A stretch of DNA of 64,000 nucleotides, taken from positions 2,251,001 to 2,315,000 of the forward strand of contig NZ_CP048286.1 in NCBI RefSeq assembly GCF_010365285.1, in the 5' to 3' direction. Numbering within the stretch: position 1 is the stretch's first letter; each line of letters begins with the position of its first letter. This document shows positions 1 to 8,821 of this stretch, piece by piece. The notes beneath the pieces were generated by a model, which saw only the letters and a program-made list of their open reading frames with translations, was not told the DNA's origin and searched no databases. The stretch is from Paenibacillus rhizovicinus. Lineage in GTDB: Bacteria; Bacillota; Bacilli; Paenibacillales; Paenibacillaceae. A program made the position numbers and the translations under genes.

Positions 1-653
1 CAGTCGTTAGGCGGCATGTCGAGACCGTTCTTGGCAAGCAGGTCCTTGTTGACGAGAATCCACATCGGCACGTCTACGAAAGGAACGGCTACGCGTTTGC
101 CGTTGATCTTGAACGTATCGAGCAAACCGTTCTTCAATTGCACGCTTTGCATCGTCGGATCCGTATCGAGGTACGGGGTCAGATCCTCGGCGACGCCGTT
201 TTGTTCGAAGGAGTATAAGTCTTGGTCAACCCACGACAAGTCGGCAGGCGTTCCGGCCGCTTGGTTCGCAGCCACGACTTCGAGAATCGACTTGCCGTTA
301 ACCGGTACGTTCTCGATCGTGATCCATGGGTACTTCTCGTGGAATTTCTGGTAGAGCGGCACATAGTCGTCTCCTGCCCAGCTGACGATTCGAAGCGTAA
401 CCGGGTCGTGTTTCACTTCCGTTGCTGCCGCCGCATTCGTATCGGAAGCGCTTTCCGTATCTGCCGCATTAGCGTTCGCCGTGCTGTTAGTGCCAGCGTT
501 GTTGGTTTTGTCGGCGCTGCCTGCATTGCTGGCTTTGTTCGTATCGTTCGCGGTGTTGCTGCTGTTGTTGTTCGTTCCTCCGCAAGCGGAAAGGACAAGG
601 GTCAAGCTCAAAAGCATGCTGCTTAGCATAGCGAGTTTGTTTCTTGTTTTCAC
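1..653 (-). CDS. Extracellular sugar-binding lipoprotein of an ABC importer (3' end outside window)
   Basis: The reading frame starts at GTG 653, with AGGAGG seven bases upstream, and runs off the left edge without a stop, so about 217 residues are visible. The N-terminus is a lipoprotein signal: Lys/Arg, then a hydrophobic core ending in the lipobox LSAC. An Asn/Thr/Ala-rich linker of about 45 residues follows, then the start of a family-1 solute-binding domain (VTLRIVSWAGDDYVPLYQKF, later PADLSWVDQDLY and PMWILVNKDLL). It should be anchored outside the membrane and deliver a sugar or oligosaccharide to permeases that would lie further left. The substrate cannot be told. A palindrome about 180 bases upstream may control it. 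Confidence 0.85.
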   Translation of the reverse strand, partial: MKTRNKLAMLSSMLLSLTLVLSACGGTNNNSSNTANDTNKASNAGSADKTNNAGTNSTANANAADTESASDTNAAAATEVKHDPVTLRIVSWAGDDYVPLYQKFHEKYPWITIENVPVNGKSILEVVAANQAAGTPADLSWVDQDLYSFEQNGVAEDLTPYLDTDPTMQSVQLKNGLLDTFKINGKRVAVPFVDVPMWILVNKDLLAKNGLDMPPND

Positions 654-829
654 TGTTTCTCCTCCTGATCGAATCGAATTTGAATGATTGCGGTTGGTGC
701 GGACGTGCATGCAGACGAATAGCCGACTCCCCTTAAGCCGATCTCATCACACCTCTCGAAAGGTGATAAATCAGAAAACGTTCGCACAAGATACAACGTA
801 TGTAAATGCCTTCATCATGCAATATTCTT

Positions 830-843
830 TGCGAACGTTCGCA
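830..843. promoter_or_regulatory. Perfect 14-bp palindrome TGCGAACGTTCGCA, candidate LacI-type operator
   Basis: The palindrome has a central CG, as LacI/GalR-family operators do. Half-site copies (AACGTTCGCA) occur at 777-786 and 1375-1384. It lies upstream of the binding-protein gene that starts at 653. The regulator is not in the window, so the assignment is inference. Confidence 0.4.
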
Positions 844-1437
844 TAAACATCTTAAATCCACGCTGTATTTTTTGTCAACGCTTTCTTTTTTTGGCGCTGA
901 TGCCCATCTTGAACGGTATGCTCCGTCTCTCGGCCTATGGACTCATGCGGTTTCGGCCCCAAAGACGCAAAAAAAAGCATCGTTCGCCAAATCAGCGCAC
1001 GACGCGGTTTTGTTTGCTTTTTTCCTCGCCTCGACGACGGCGGCGTGAGCGGCTGCGCGGTGGGGGCGGCGAGGTGCCGGTTGCGCGGCAGATGCATCGA
1101 TTGTCGCGGAAATCGCGGTCTGGCGCGCATTTCCTTATGGAGACTAATGCTTCGCAGCACGATGACCGAACAGCGGAAGCGGATTGCCGCTTCCCAGGCG
1201 ACCCTTGTACACGACCCTTGCAGGCCGTTTCTTAAGGCGCCCGCGAAACGCCTGCGCGGCGCGCATGTCCGGCTTTCAACGAACGAAACACCCTCGCCGC
1301 GGAAGCCCCGAGCTCCGCCGCAAATCTTTGATCGCAACCGCCATCCTTCAACACCTTCTCCAATATTTCGGATTAACGTTCGCACAAAGCATTGATTTGA
1401 GGTTCCCAGGCCGGCGGCTTCTCCCTCAATTTTCGCG

Positions 1438-1467
1438 ACAAAAACCGCGGCTCTCGATAAGCCGCGG
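1438..1467 (-). terminator. Rho-independent terminator
   Basis: An 8-bp perfect stem (CCGCGGCT / AGCCGCGG, loop of 7) is followed on the minus strand by TTTTTG. It sits 14 bases past the stop of the decayed gene at 1482-2003, which supports that stretch having once been a gene. Confidence 0.7.
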
Positions 1468-1481
1468 CGCCCCTTTCGCCA

Positions 1482-2003
1482 TTACGAAACGCCTGCCTCC
1501 ATGAACGGCCGAACCACCATCCACGCATCGAAACCGCTTCGTCCATACGTCCAATATCGGAGGTTTATGCCGTCGTCCAAGATGCCCGGACGAACCGGAT
1601 GGCGCGGTCCGCGGGCGAAATCGAATGTGCCTGGCGCGATCCGCTCGCGCTCGTCCTATACGTCTGCCGGGTACGGACCCGATATAACCGGCCTCCCGGC
1701 TGCCTGTCGAATGCGGCGGCGAATTCACGTTCAAGCCTCGTTAGAATCCGGCCGCACTCTCGCTCATCGTATCGGAATATGCGTCAGCAACCGATCTTTT
1801 CCGACTGCGGACCATGAACGAAATTGATGAGATCGATCATGGAGCATGGCTAGTATCCCATCGTATGCAATGCCGTCCGGATCGAGCGGCGCGCCTGCCA
1901 GCTCGGCGTACCAAGCTCTCACCTCGCGTTCGAGCCGCTGCGCGGTCTCCGCGTGTGTACAAGAGATTTTCTTAAATCCTCTAACCTTTCTGCCGAAACG
2001 CAT
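1482..2003 (-). pseudogene. Decayed gene remnant of unknown function
   Basis: Two minus-strand segments read like protein but lie in different frames. The upstream segment, 2003 to 1764, carries LEREVRAWYAELAGAPLDPD and GIAYDGILAMLHD. The downstream segment, about 1691 to 1482, carries TFDFARGPRHPVRPGILDD, then INLRYWTYGRSGFDAWMVV, and ends RPFMEAGVS before TAA, but has one internal TAG. A terminator follows directly. This pattern (frameshift, in-frame stop, retained terminator) suggests a gene that has decayed. I do not recognise the family, and chance open frames in GC-rich DNA remain possible. Confidence 0.35.
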
Positions 2004-2041
2004 ATCACGGGCGCCAGGAGCGCCGCACCTTCAGGCAAACG

Positions 2042-2073
2042 AAGAAGGCGGAGTCCGGGGACTCCGCCTTCTT
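2042..2073. terminator. Strong hairpin terminating the arabinose operon
   Basis: A perfect 15-bp stem (AAGAAGGCGGAGTCC and its complement) with a tiny loop lies about 115 bases past the araA stop. The U-tract is weak on both strands, so it may act in either direction. Confidence 0.7.
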
Positions 2074-2188
2074 GCGTTACTGTCTTCTTCCGCTGGCGCT
2101 GCATGGCTTGGCCTCCTGTTGTCAGAAGGCCCGCTTGTTCGCTGCCGATGAAACGCCTTATGAATCCGCCCTCAGGGCGCTTGCCGTT

Positions 2189-3670
2189 CTACTTGTTATT
2201 CCATGCCGCTTGATTCAACCGAAGCTGATTCGGGAAGCTGATTCGGTCCGTCCGCTCGTCGATGAGGACCGACTCGATGCCGAACATTTCCGCGAAATCC
2301 AGCATTTGTTCGGTCGTCACTTCGTAGGAAAATCCGGTATGATGCGCGCCGCCGGCCAAGATCCACGCCTCGACGCCATCCTTCAAGTTCGGCAGCACCT
2401 GCCAGAGTACCCGCGCTACAGGCAGATTCGGCATCGCCTCCGCCACTTCCACCGCGTTTACCTGATTCACCAGCAGCCGGAAGCGATGGCCAAGATCGAC
2501 GATGCTCGCATTGATCGCCGAACCGCTCCGACCGTTGAACACCATTCGCGCCGGATCGGCTTTGCCGCCGATGCCGAGCGGATGCACTTCGATGCGAGGC
2601 TTGCCGGCCGCGATGGTCGGACAAATTTCAAGCATATGAGCGCCCAAGACCAGCTCGTTGCCCGGCTCCAGGTGATACGTATAGTCTTCCATGAAGGACG
2701 TGCCTTTGCCGTCGGCCATGATTTTCATGAGCCGCACGAGCGCGGCCGTCTTCCAGTCCCCTTCGCCGCCAAAGCCGTAGCCATCGGCCATTAACCGCTG
2801 CACGGCCAAGCCGGGCAACTGCTCCAGCCCATGCAAATCCTCGAAGGTCGTCGTGAACGCCGTGAAGCCGCCCTCTTCGAGGAAGCCCCGGATAGCCAGC
2901 TCGAGCCGCGCTTGGTACGCGATCGCTTGCCGTTTCTCCGCGGTATCCGCAACCAGCGTATACGCCTGCTCGTATTCGGCAACCAGCTCGTCGACCGCCC
3001 CTTGCGCGACGGCGCTTACCCGCTCGGCCAAATCGCCCACGCCGTACGTGTTCACGGACCACCCGAAACGAATCTCCGCTTCGACCTTATCGCCTTCCGT
3101 TACGGCCACTTGCCTCATGTTGTCGCCGAATCGCGCGACTTTAAGCGTCTTGCTCTCGCAGTACGCAACCGCCGTTCGCTGCCAGCCGCCGATTTGCGCG
3201 CGCACCGTTTGATCTGCCCAGTGGCCGAACACGACCTTGCGGGAGCGGCCCATGCGAGTGGCGATAAACCCATGCTCGCGGTCGCCGTGCGCAGCTTGGT
3301 TCGTATTCATGAAATCCATGTCGATGGTGCTCCATGGAATTTCCCGGTTGTATTGCGTGGCGAAATGCAAATGCGGTTTGTTCAGCTGCGCCAAGCCCGA
3401 GATCCACATCTTCGACGGCGAGAAGGTGTGCATCCAAGTGATGACCCCGGCGCATGCTTCGCTGCTGCTTGCCTCGATCAACGTCTTACGAATATCTTCA
3501 GGCGTGGTCAACAGCGCCTTGAACACGATTTTATAAGAGATGGAGGAATCCGAATTCAAACCGTCGACCATTTCTTGCGAGTGGGCCTCGACTTCCAAAA
3601 GCGTCTCGGCGCCGTAAAGATGTTGACTGCCGGTCAAAAACCAAAATTCGTACGGTTTCACGTTCAACAT
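2189..3670 (-). CDS. araA: L-arabinose isomerase
   Basis: This cytoplasmic enzyme converts L-arabinose to L-ribulose using Mn2+. The 493-residue protein has the usual family length and is recognisable throughout: YEFWFLTGSQHLYG at the start, then ITWMHTFSPSKMWI, ALVRLMKIMADGKGTSFMEDY, and the metal and substrate His regions in LGAHMLEICPTIAAGKPRIE and GGAHHTGFSYEV. The ATG at 3670 has AAAGGGG upstream. It is the last gene of araD-kinase-araA, 31 bases after the kinase, and is followed by a strong hairpin at 2042-2073. The AraR box at 6120-6136 is expected to make the operon arabinose-inducible. Confidence 0.97.
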   Translation of the reverse strand: MLNVKPYEFWFLTGSQHLYGAETLLEVEAHSQEMVDGLNSDSSISYKIVFKALLTTPEDIRKTLIEASSSEACAGVITWMHTFSPSKMWISGLAQLNKPHLHFATQYNREIPWSTIDMDFMNTNQAAHGDREHGFIATRMGRSRKVVFGHWADQTVRAQIGGWQRTAVAYCESKTLKVARFGDNMRQVAVTEGDKVEAEIRFGWSVNTYGVGDLAERVSAVAQGAVDELVAEYEQAYTLVADTAEKRQAIAYQARLELAIRGFLEEGGFTAFTTTFEDLHGLEQLPGLAVQRLMADGYGFGGEGDWKTAALVRLMKIMADGKGTSFMEDYTYHLEPGNELVLGAHMLEICPTIAAGKPRIEVHPLGIGGKADPARMVFNGRSGSAINASIVDLGHRFRLLVNQVNAVEVAEAMPNLPVARVLWQVLPNLKDGVEAWILAGGAHHTGFSYEVTTEQMLDFAEMFGIESVLIDERTDRISFPNQLRLNQAAWNNK

Positions 3671-3701
3671 GGGTTATGCCCCTTTCGTTTCTTATAATCG
3701 G

Positions 3702-5300
3702 TTAATGGAACGATTCCACTGCGGCTCTCTCGATGGCGAGCCCCTTCATATAACGCTTCATAAACGCCTCGAATCCTTCGACGTCCTTCGGATCGGGCTG
3801 GACGGTCACGCCCGCTTTATCCGCGAACACTTTACCGTTCAAGTAATCCTCCAGCGATTCGCCGTCCTTCCGGTTCAGCATGAACGCGGCTAACAGCGCA
3901 ATCCCCCAGGCTCCGCCCTCGCCTGCCGTTTCCATGACGGCAACCGGCACATCGAGCGCGCCGGCCATGATCTTCTGGCCCACGCCGACGGTTTTGAAGA
4001 GGCCGCCGTGACCCAGGATGGCGTCCAGCTTCACCGCTTCCTCCTTGAGCAGAATATCCATGCCGATCTTCAAGGCTCCGAGTGCCGTAAACAGATGTAC
4101 GCGCATGAAGTTCGGCAGGTTGAAATTGCTTTCCGAGGAACGGACGAACAAGGGCCGGCCTTCTTCGAAATGCGTCATGTGCTCGCCCGAGAGATAGCCG
4201 TAAGCAAGCAGTCCGCCGCAATCCGGATCGCCTTGCAGCGCGAGGTTGTACAGCGTGCCGTACAATCGATCGGCATCGGCCTCCATCCCCATCGCGGCGG
4301 CGAATTGGCCGAACAAGCCCACCCATTCGTTGAGATCGGAGGAGCAGTTATTGGAGTGCGCCATGGCGACGAGATCGCCTTTGGGCGTAGTGACCAGATC
4401 GATCTCCTCGTAGGCTTTGGACAATTCCTTCTCCAACACGACCATGGCGAATACGGAGGTGCCCGCGGACACGTTACCCGTGCGCACCGCTACGCTGTTG
4501 GTAGCTACCATGCCGGTTCCGGCGTCGCCTTCCGGCGGACAGAACGGGATGCCGGCTTGCAGCTCGCCTGTCGTATCCAGCAGTCTAGCCCCTTCCTCCG
4601 TGAGCGTGCCGGCGCTTTCGCCCGCGACCAGTACGCTCGGCAGGAGATCTTCGAGCCGCCAAGGCAGATTGCCGGACGCAATCAGCGCATTGAACTGTTC
4701 GACCATAACGGCGTTGTAATCCTTCGTACGGATATCGATCGGGAATACGCCGGAAGCTTCGCCGACGCCCAGCACCTTCCTCCCCGTCAACTTCCAATGG
4801 ATGTACCCGGCAACCGTCGTCAGGGAATGAATGCTGCCTACATGCGCTTCCTCGTTCAGAATCGCTTGATAGAGATGGGCGATGCTCCAGCGCTGCGGAA
4901 TATGGAAGTCGAACAGCTCGCTCAGCGCCGCCGATGCTTGCTCGGTAATGTTGTTGCGCCATGTGCGGAACGGGGTCAGCAATTCGCCGGATTCGCCGAA
5001 AACCATATAGCCGTGCATCATGCCGCTGAACCCGATCGCTCCGATCCGCTGCAGGCTTACGCCATATTGCCGTTTCACGTCATCCGCCATCTTCCGGTAG
5101 CTGTCCTGAACGCCCTGCCAAATCTCCTCGATGCCGTACGTCCAGATCTGGTTCACGTAGCTGTTCTCCCAGTCGTGGCTGCCGGACGCGATCGGCGAAT
5201 GATCGGCGCCAAGAAGCACGGCCTTAATGCGCGTCGATCCGAGCTCGATGCCGAGCGCGGTTCTGCCAAGCTGAATATCTTCGATAATGTTATGAGTCAC
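3702..5300 (-). CDS. araB: FGGY-family carbohydrate kinase, probable L-ribulokinase
   Basis: By position this enzyme phosphorylates L-ribulose to L-ribulose-5-phosphate. The 532-residue protein starts at GTG 5300 with GGAGGG six bases upstream. It has the FGGY N-terminal ATPase signature [15 protein letters not shown], a substrate region [11 protein letters not shown], and a C-terminal [20 protein letters not shown] followed by [15 protein letters not shown]. The N-terminus differs from classical AraB (which starts with a GVDYGTESGRA-type motif) and resembles proteins often named xylulokinase-like; clostridia use a kinase of this kind (AraK) as a non-orthologous ribulokinase. Its place between araD and araA supports ribulose as substrate. 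The symbol is functional, not a claim of orthology to B. subtilis AraB. Confidence 0.85.
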   Translation of the reverse strand: MTHNIIEDIQLGRTALGIELGSTRIKAVLLGADHSPIASGSHDWENSYVNQIWTYGIEEIWQGVQDSYRKMADDVKRQYGVSLQRIGAIGFSGMMHGYMVFGESGELLTPFRTWRNNITEQASAALSELFDFHIPQRWSIAHLYQAILNEEAHVGSIHSLTTVAGYIHWKLTGRKVLGVGEASGVFPIDIRTKDYNAVMVEQFNALIASGNLPWRLEDLLPSVLVAGESAGTLTEEGARLLDTTGELQAGIPFCPPEGDAGTGMVATNSVAVRTGNVSAGTSVFAMVVLEKELSKAYEEIDLVTTPKGDLVAMAHSNNCSSDLNEWVGLFGQFAAAMGMEADADRLYGTLYNLALQGDPDCGGLLAYGYLSGEHMTHFEEGRPLFVRSSESNFNLPNFMRVHLFTALGALKIGMDILLKEEAVKLDAILGHGGLFKTVGVGQKIMAGALDVPVAVMETAGEGGAWGIALLAAFMLNRKDGESLEDYLNGKVFADKAGVTVQPDPKDVEGFEAFMKRYMKGLAIERAAVESFH

Positions 5301-5384
5301 GAATATCCCTCCAAGGCGAGTTCTTCGAATCCATTCCAGCGCTTATCGTCGCTGCGAAGGCCGGAATGCCTGCTTCATTGGTTG

Positions 5385-6074
5385 CTAGTTCTGCCCGTAG
5401 TAAGCGCTTGCACCGTGCTTCCGCAAGAAATGCTTATCCAGCAGCGCTTGATCCATCGGCCCAATATTCGGATTCAGGGCAAAGGTATGCAGCGCCATCT
5501 TGGCGACCTCCTCCAGCACGACGGCGTTATGCACGGCTTCATGCGGGTCTTTGCCCCAATTGAACGGCGCATGGCTGTTGACGAGCACGCTCGGAATCCG
5601 ACTCGGATCCTTATCTTTGAACGTCTCCACGATGACTTTGCCCGTCTCCAACTCGTAGGCGTTCTCGATTTCCGCGGTCGTCATTGCCCGGGTAACAGGT
5701 ATCTCCCCGTAAAAATAATCCGCGTGCGTCGTACCAAGCGCCGGAATGGGCTTGCCCGCTTGCGCCCAGCTGGTCGCCCACGGCGAATGGGTGTGCACGA
5801 TGCCGCCGACTTGCGGAAAGGCCCGATACAGCACGAGATGCGTCGGCGTGTCCGAAGACGGCTTCAGCTCCCCTTCGACCTTGTTCCCTTCAAGGTCGAC
5901 GACGACGAGATCTTCCAGCTTCAGCTTGTCGTACGGAACGCCGCTTGGCTTGATGACGACAAGGCCTCTCTCCCTGTCGATGCCGCTGACATTGCCCCAC
6001 GTGAATGTAACGAGACCATACTTGGGCAAATCCAGATTCGCTTCCAGTACCTCTTGCTTTAATCGCTTCAGCAA
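5385..6074 (-). CDS. araD: L-ribulose-5-phosphate 4-epimerase
   Basis: It interconverts L-ribulose-5-phosphate and D-xylulose-5-phosphate, feeding arabinose carbon into the pentose phosphate pathway. It is a class II aldolase fold enzyme; the Zn ligands are visible as [12 protein letters not shown] and a later His in the ALHTFALNP region. Other signatures are [15 protein letters not shown] and [10 protein letters not shown]. The ATG at 6083 has AAAGG touching it, which is too close. TTG at 6074 has proper spacing from AAAGGATG and gives 229 residues, the size I recall for the Bacillus enzyme, so I chose TTG. It is the first gene of the operon. Confidence 0.95.
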   Translation of the reverse strand: MLKRLKQEVLEANLDLPKYGLVTFTWGNVSGIDRERGLVVIKPSGVPYDKLKLEDLVVVDLEGNKVEGELKPSSDTPTHLVLYRAFPQVGGIVHTHSPWATSWAQAGKPIPALGTTHADYFYGEIPVTRAMTTAEIENAYELETGKVIVETFKDKDPSRIPSVLVNSHAPFNWGKDPHEAVHNAVVLEEVAKMALHTFALNPNIGPMDQALLDKHFLRKHGASAYYGQN

Positions 6075-6112
6075 ACCGATCATCCTTTCGCACGACTTGT
6101 CGTTCTATCTGA

Positions 6113-6141
6113 ATTATAGACTTGTACGTACCAATTTTCTA
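6113..6141 (-). promoter_or_regulatory. ara operon promoter with AraR operator in the spacer
   Basis: On the minus strand TATAAT (6118-6113) forms a good -10. The 17 bases upstream of it contain, read on the plus strand, ACTTGTACGTACCAATT (6120-6136), close to the known Bacillus AraR box (ATTTGTACGTACAAAT). A repressor bound here would lie between -35 and -10. The -35 is weak. Confidence 0.75.
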
Positions 6142-6161
6142 GTTCTATTATCAAAAAACTT

Positions 6162-7259
6162 CTAGAGCTGCCGAACAGATGCCCGGACGACCAGCTCGGG
6201 CTTATAGATCTTGGAGGCCGGGACGGACGCCCCGCCGCTTGCGATGAGCTCGAACAGCATCTGCGCCGCAGCCGCGCCCATCTCCTCCTTCGGATGCGAC
6301 AGCGACGTCAGCTTGACTTCCGTAGCCGTCGCCAGCGGAGAATCGTCGAAGCCCACGAGCGATACGTCGTTCGGAACGGACAATCCGAGCTTGCGCACGA
6401 CTTCCAGCAGCTGCAGGGCAAGCTCGTCATTGTAACAGACGAACGCCGTCGGGCGCTCCTCTTCGGGACGTCCCAGCAGTTGTTCGGCCGCCGCAGCCGG
6501 CTTCTTCGCCTTCTCTTCGGTGCGATAGGCAATGACGAAGTCCGGGTGAAGCGCTTGGCCTGCGCTCTGATGCGCCCGCAGGAAGCCTTTCAGGCGGAGC
6601 ACCCCTTGCTGGTCATCCGTTTTGAAGAAGCCCGCGATGCGGCGATGTCCGAGCCCAAGCAGATACTCCGCAGCCGCGGCGCCTCCCGCTTCGTCGTCAA
6701 TGACCAGGGATGGGCTGCTGATTTCCGGATATTTCGCATTGATCATGACGTACGGGATGCGCCGGTTGTTGAGCGCCAGGAAGTAGTCGAGGTTTGGGTT
6801 GCCTTCCGCGCTCTTCGTCGGCTCGATAATCAAACCGCTGAGCGGCTGGCCGGTCAGGATCGAGAGGCTTTCCCGCTCCTTGCCCTTATCGTTGTCCGTG
6901 CTCGACAGCAGCAAGCTGTAGCCCCTGGCGCGAATCGCTGCCTCGGCGCCCCGAACGATATGCGGAAAAATATAATCGGAAATATAAGTCGTGACCAGGC
7001 CGATCGTCTGCACCTCGGCGCGCTGCTCGCTTCCCCGCGGTTCGGCGACGAAGGTCCCTTTCCCCTGCATGCGGTACAGCCTGCCTTCCGTCTCCAGCTC
7101 GCCCAGCGTTTGCCGAACCGTTTGCCGGCTCAGTCCGAACTGCTCGGCAATCTCGTTCTCGGACGGCATCTGATCATTGGGCTGAAGCTTGCCCAGATCC
7201 AGCCAAGCCAATATTTCTTTTTTCAGCTGCGCGTATTTGGGCAGCGCCTTTTCTTTCAT
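6162..7259 (-). CDS. araR: Arabinose operon repressor, GntR-type DNA-binding plus LacI-type sensor
   Basis: The protein pairs an N-terminal winged helix of the GntR family (about residues 8-75: LPKYAQLKKEILAWL, SENEIAEQFGLSRQTVRQTL, EGRLYRMQGKGTFV) with a LacI/PBP1-like sugar-binding domain (about 90-365: IGLVTTYISDYIFPHIVRG, LVGFDDSPLA, TSLSHPKEEMG). This chimeric architecture is typical of AraR, which releases DNA on binding L-arabinose. An upstream ATG at 7334 exists, but MKEKALPKY at 7259 matches the usual family start and has GAGGGG upstream, giving 365 residues. It lies just upstream of araD on the same strand, with its own AraR-like half sites before it. Confidence 0.93.
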   Translation of the reverse strand: MKEKALPKYAQLKKEILAWLDLGKLQPNDQMPSENEIAEQFGLSRQTVRQTLGELETEGRLYRMQGKGTFVAEPRGSEQRAEVQTIGLVTTYISDYIFPHIVRGAEAAIRARGYSLLLSSTDNDKGKERESLSILTGQPLSGLIIEPTKSAEGNPNLDYFLALNNRRIPYVMINAKYPEISSPSLVIDDEAGGAAAAEYLLGLGHRRIAGFFKTDDQQGVLRLKGFLRAHQSAGQALHPDFVIAYRTEEKAKKPAAAAEQLLGRPEEERPTAFVCYNDELALQLLEVVRKLGLSVPNDVSLVGFDDSPLATATEVKLTSLSHPKEEMGAAAAQMLFELIASGGASVPASKIYKPELVVRASVRQL

Positions 7260-7290
7260 AAGGCTTCGTCCCCTCGTCATATGGATGCTC

Positions 7291-7340
7291 ACTTGTATGG
7301 CTATTAGTATAGCATTTCGCCAACTTGTATGCACATGTTG
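7291..7340 (-). promoter_or_regulatory. Candidate autoregulatory AraR sites at the araR promoter
   Basis: ACTTGTATG occurs at 7291-7299 and again at 7323-7331, exactly 32 bases apart (three helical turns). The second copy extends to AACTTGTATGCACATGTTG, an imperfect AraR-like palindrome. A -10 TATACT (7311-7306) lies between them. This suggests autoregulation by a looped or cooperative repressor. Confidence 0.5.
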
Positions 7341-7380
7341 TGAAACGCAACCAGAATGCTCCGCTTAACCTGATACAACG

Positions 7381-7420
7381 AAAAAGCCAGTAAGATCATG
7401 AAGATCTTACTGGCCTTTTC
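7381..7420. terminator. Bidirectional terminator between the ABC operon and araR
   Basis: A 12-bp perfect stem (GCCAGTAAGATC / GATCTTACTGGC, loop ATGAA) at 7386-7414 is flanked by runs giving U-tracts in both directions. It should end the minus-strand ABC operon. Confidence 0.85.
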
Positions 7421-7483
7421 ACATCAAAACCGTCGTATGCATGCAAGACCGCGTTAACAATCCCAACCTCTGCCTTGCTCTCC

Positions 7484-8821
7484 TTACCGGTAACGCATCG
7501 CCTTCATGACTTCCTTCATCGAAGGCTTCTTGCCGTACATCAGCACGCCGGCGCGGTAGATCTTCGCGGACAGCCAGCCGCAGACGAGGATCGTGACGAG
7601 CAGAATCGCGATCGACAGCCATACCTGCCAGAGCGGCGGGTCGGACAGGCCGAGCCGCACGACCATCGCGTAAGGCGCGAAGAACGGGATGAACGACGAT
7701 ACTTTCATCAGCATCGAGCCCGGGCTGTTGAGGCCGCCGAACATGCAGATGTAGAAGCCGGCAAGCGACAGCATCGTGATCGGCAGCACCGCCTGGCCGA
7801 GATCCTCCGTGCGGCTGACGATCGAGCCGACGGCCGCGAACAGCGTCGCGAACAGGAAGAAACCCGTCAAGAAGAACAGAATCGCATAGACCAGCAGGAC
7901 CGGATCGATTTTATCCAGCGAAATGCCGAATTCGTTCAGCTTGTCGGCATTCTGCGGCAGCGTCATGTTGATCACGATGACGATGACGTAGACCGCCAGC
8001 TGCGTCAGCACGACGAGGAACATGCCGAGGATCTTGCCGAACATCGCCTTCAGCGGCGCGACGCTCGTAATGAGAATTTCCATGACGCGGGAGCTCTTCT
8101 CCGCGGTGATTTCGCTCGCGATCATTTGGCCGCTGATCATGATCGCCATGAACAGCATGAAGATAATGACGTACACCGTCGCCATGTCCATGCCCTGCTG
8201 CTCCGTCGATTTGCCTTGGCCGCCGATAGCGCCCGTGCCTGCGCCGCCGCTTGACGAAATTTGAACGGTATTAAGCTCGATGGGTTTCGTCAGCAGCGCC
8301 TTCAACTCGTTGCTGAGCCCTCCGTTATTGATGACGCCGTCCATCTTGACCGCCTGCAGCGCCGTCTTCAAGGACTGCGATACCTTCGATTCCATCAGGC
8401 TCTCCGATTTGTACGTGACGGCCGGGAACCCGCTCGCCGGGTCCGGCGTGAATTCGATATAGCCATTGACCACGTCGTCGGCAACCGCGCGTTTCAGCGC
8501 TTTCTCGTTCTCCTCCGCGGAACCCGCCTCCGCGATCGGCACGAGCTTCAGCTCCGGCTTCTCCTGCGCCTCGTAATACTTGTTCAGCATGGCGGCGATT
8601 TTCGTGGAAGTGAACATCTCCGACTTCGCTTCATCCGCCGTGCTGTCCAGATACCCGACCGCCGTCGTCTTGCCCTCGCCGCTGAAATGCGAGATGATAT
8701 ACGGCAAATTGATGCCGATGCTCATGATGACCGCGATGATGAGGGTGGTGACGAGAAAAGCTTTGCCGCGCATTTTATTCTTCGCCGTGAAGCCGACTAC
8801 CGTCCAGAATCCGCTATTCAT
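7484..8821 (-). CDS. ABC-2 type permease, NatB/YhaP-like
   Basis: Membrane subunit of an ABC exporter of the NatB/YhaP class (Na+ or drug efflux in characterised relatives). One TM segment lies near the N-terminus (AFLVTTLIIAVIMSIGINLPY), then a long extracytoplasmic region of about 170 residues, then five to six TM segments in the C-terminal half. ATG 8821 is preferred over GTG 8830 because AGGTGAG lies five bases before it, giving 445 residues. It overlaps the ATPase gene by eight bases, so the two are translationally coupled. It is the last gene of the five-gene operon and is followed by the terminator at 7381-7420. The transported substrate is unknown. Confidence 0.85.
   Translation of the reverse strand: MNSGFWTVVGFTAKNKMRGKAFLVTTLIIAVIMSIGINLPYIISHFSGEGKTTAVGYLDSTADEAKSEMFTSTKIAAMLNKYYEAQEKPELKLVPIAEAGSAEENEKALKRAVADDVVNGYIEFTPDPASGFPAVTYKSESLMESKVSQSLKTALQAVKMDGVINNGGLSNELKALLTKPIELNTVQISSSGGAGTGAIGGQGKSTEQQGMDMATVYVIIFMLFMAIMISGQMIASEITAEKSSRVMEILITSVAPLKAMFGKILGMFLVVLTQLAVYVIVIVINMTLPQNADKLNEFGISLDKIDPVLLVYAILFFLTGFFLFATLFAAVGSIVSRTEDLGQAVLPITMLSLAGFYICMFGGLNSPGSMLMKVSSFIPFFAPYAMVVRLGLSDPPLWQVWLSIAILLVTILVCGWLSAKIYRAGVLMYGKKPSMKEVMKAMRYR

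Larger units (their letters stand above)
661..2041. other. Gene-poor stretch of about 1.4 kb
   Basis: No frame here looks like an intact gene. The longer open frames (for example 852-1385 minus and 937-1395 plus) are rich in Arg, Pro, Cys and Ser, lack ribosome sites and match no family I know. The stretch holds a palindrome (830-843), a terminator (1438-1467) and a probable decayed gene (1482-2003), listed separately. Confidence 0.6.

Noticed and set aside
852..1395. Overlapping long open frames on both strands
   Set aside because: Composition is rich in Arg, Pro, Ser and Cys, no ribosome site is present, and nothing resembles a family. GC-rich DNA leaves such frames open by chance.
4008..6062. 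684-codon plus-strand frame opposite araB and araD
   Set aside because: It spans two well-identified genes on the other strand and has no family resemblance; it is an antisense shadow.
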